From assembly GCA_910586805.1 (NCBI GenBank), contig CAJUJC010000049.1:1-5902 (forward strand): a DNA stretch of 5,902 nt, read 5' to 3'. Both the position numbers and the translations under genes were made by a program. This DNA is from an uncultured Erysipelotrichales bacterium. GTDB lineage: Bacteria; Bacillota_I; Bacilli_A; Erysipelotrichales; Coprobacillaceae. The notes below the pieces were generated by a model. It was not told the origin of the DNA and did not search any database. It saw only the letters and a program-made list of their open reading frames with translations. This document shows, one piece after another, positions 5,542 to 5,902 of the stretch (position 1 is the first letter of the stretch; every line of letters starts with the position of its first letter).

Positions 5542-5642
5542 GTTATCATCCTTCCCATGAAAGGAGGTGATGTCAATTGTTGATGGAATTATTCATCTCA
5601 TCTATCAATGGTTAGATAAATATCTGAAAAAGGGATGATAAC
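5542..5642 (+). other. 5'-3' pairing element of the toxin mRNA
   Basis: GTTATCATCC (5542-5551), the predicted first ten bases of the mRNA, is the exact complement of GGATGATAAC (5633-5642), which covers the toxin stop codon. Two more pairs are possible past a one-base bulge. Such long-range pairing enclosing the ORF keeps the primary transcripts of several type I toxins inactive or stable. Confidence 0.5.
5570..5638 (+). CDS. putative type I toxin peptide, Fst-like, amphipathic (22 aa)
   Basis: A 22-codon ORF begins MSIVDGII and ends LDKYLKKG, closed by TGA. Residues I3, V4, I7, I8, I11, W14, L15, Y18 and L19 fall on one face of a helix, while D5, H9, Q13, D16, K17, K20 and K21 fall on the other; the tail is basic. 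This fits a membrane-acting peptide. The G-x7-WL spacing followed by a charged tail recalls Fst-family toxins, without their usual Ile-Ala-Pro start; staphylococcal PSM-alpha/delta-toxin peptides are another look-alike. The ribosome binding site GAAAGGAGGTGAT is an unusually long match to the 16S 3' end and runs into the ATG (only two bases after GGAGG), which may be a regulated or poor start. An in-frame TGA at 5558 excludes a longer N-terminus. Promoter, long-range RNA pairing, terminator and antisense RNA around it support a real gene. Confidence 0.65.
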   Translation: MSIVDGIIHLIYQWLDKYLKKG

Positions 5643-5734
5643 CAACCTAGTAATAAACCACTATAATAAAAATGAAAAGGGTAAGGACTCACACTCCTTA
5701 CTCTTTTCTCTTTTTTCATTGTTGATAGAATTAT
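5576..5734 (+). repeat. 17-nt direct repeats DRa (5576-5592) and DRb (5718-5734)
   Basis: ATTGTTGATGGAATTAT occurs just after the toxin start codon, and ATTGTTGATAGAATTAT lies just beyond the terminator: 16 of 17 identical. The minus-strand RNA reads the complement of DRb at its very 5' end and so can pair with DRa in the toxin mRNA, the one difference becoming a G-U pair. This is the DRa/DRb layout of the pAD1 par locus. Confidence 0.8.
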
Positions 5735-5735
5735 C
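5668..5735 (-). ncRNA. putative antitoxin RNA, RNA II-like (about 68 nt)
   Basis: The transcript predicted from the promoter at 5742-5770 starts with GATAATTCTATCAACAATG and ends after the terminator hairpin, about 68 nt in all. Its first 17 or so bases can pair with the toxin mRNA right after the Shine-Dalgarno and start codon (through DRa), and its hairpin is complementary to the 3' terminator of the toxin mRNA. This two-site contact and the size match RNA II of the pAD1 par locus, where it blocks translation of Fst. Ends are predicted only. Confidence 0.65.
5674..5716. terminator. bidirectional terminator shared by toxin mRNA and antisense RNA
   Basis: A 14-bp stem, GAAAAGGGTAAGGA (5674-5687) with TCCTTACTCTTTTC (5695-5708), has one G-U pair and a 7-base loop. 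On the plus strand TCTTTTTT follows; on the minus strand CATTTTTATT follows. It can stop the toxin mRNA, the convergent small RNA and the gene entering from the right edge. Because both RNAs contain it, they are complementary here. Confidence 0.88.
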
Positions 5736-5741
5736 ACATAT

Positions 5742-5770
5742 ATAATATACTCTACCAATTTTATTGTCAA
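5742..5770 (-). promoter_or_regulatory. strong promoter of the antisense RNA (RNA II)
   Basis: On the minus strand a perfect TTGACA (5770 to 5765), a 17-base spacer and TATTAT (5747 to 5742, five of six) predict a start at G5735. No ORF with a ribosome binding site follows; the transcript would run straight into the shared terminator. It is the best -35/-10 pair in the window. Confidence 0.75.
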
Positions 5771-5795
5771 TATAAAATTTGCTTTATGTTATCAT

Positions 5796-5902
5796 TTATA
5801 TAATATGTGCTTCATTTTTAATAAAACGAGCCAACTTTTTATTTTGCATATGTCCAAACATATATTCCTTACCATCTCTTGTAAAAACACATACACCAAA
5901 AG
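5796..5902 (-). CDS. C-terminal end of an unidentified protein, N-terminus off the window
   Basis: Reading in from the right edge on the minus strand gives 34 residues (starting FGVCVFTRDGKEYMFGHM and ending NEAHII) and a TAA stop. The mix of charged and hydrophobic residues looks like real coding sequence, and this frame reads better than the other minus-strand frames. The fragment is too short to name a family. The antisense RNA promoter begins 26 bases past its stop, on the same strand, and no separate terminator lies between, so its transcript could run through the antitoxin RNA and end at the shared hairpin. Confidence 0.6.
   Translation of the reverse strand, partial: FGVCVFTRDGKEYMFGHMQNKKLARFIKNEAHII

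Noticed and set aside
5577..5615. 12-codon TTG-initiated ORF nine bases after the toxin Shine-Dalgarno
   Set aside because: Better spacing than the ATG of the 22-codon frame, but a very short product without helix pattern or charge; the 22-codon frame is preferred, though not proven.

Overview
The window is strongly AT-rich DNA from a low-GC Gram-positive bacterium (Bacillota). AGGAGG-type ribosome binding sites precede most genes, and TGA is used as a stop, so this is not the mycoplasma code. Gene style and content (PadR regulator, secreted beta-rich proteins, stand-alone alarmone synthetase) fit a gut anaerobe of the Erysipelotrichia/Clostridia kind. That placement is an inference from style, not from a marker gene.

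Left part (1-1550): the N-terminal 364 residues of a fold-type I PLP aminotransferase (minus strand, running off the left edge) are divergent from a short P-II-like signalling protein (plus). The latter ends in a perfect hairpin terminator. Middle part (1600-4274): a cassette around a PadR regulator. On the minus strand PadR, a one-helix HAAS/DUF6120-like membrane protein and a small secreted protein form a tight operon. Divergent from it, a 292-residue secreted protein and a 58-residue two-helix membrane protein form a second unit. The cassette lies between two copies of the same 26-nt terminator hairpin. Right part (4376-5416): a stand-alone RelA/SpoT-type synthetase with a long C-terminal extension, on the minus strand.

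The most interesting region is 5436-5770, divergent from the synthetase. It has the architecture of a par/Fst-type type I toxin-antitoxin locus. A roughly 175-nt plus-strand mRNA carries a very strong Shine-Dalgarno and a 22-codon amphipathic peptide ORF, and ends in a bidirectional terminator. A convergent minus-strand promoter (perfect TTGACA, 17-bp spacer, TATTAT) would make a roughly 68-nt RNA. The 5' end of that RNA is complementary to the toxin translation-start region through a 17-nt direct repeat (16/17 identical; the one difference becomes a G-U pair). The start of the mRNA can also pair with the region over the toxin stop codon. The toxin promoter and the synthetase promoter carry the same 12-bp element in inverted orientation, suggesting shared control.

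The last bases hold the C-terminal 34 codons of an unidentified minus-strand gene. No tRNA, rRNA, CRISPR array, transposase or integrase was seen.
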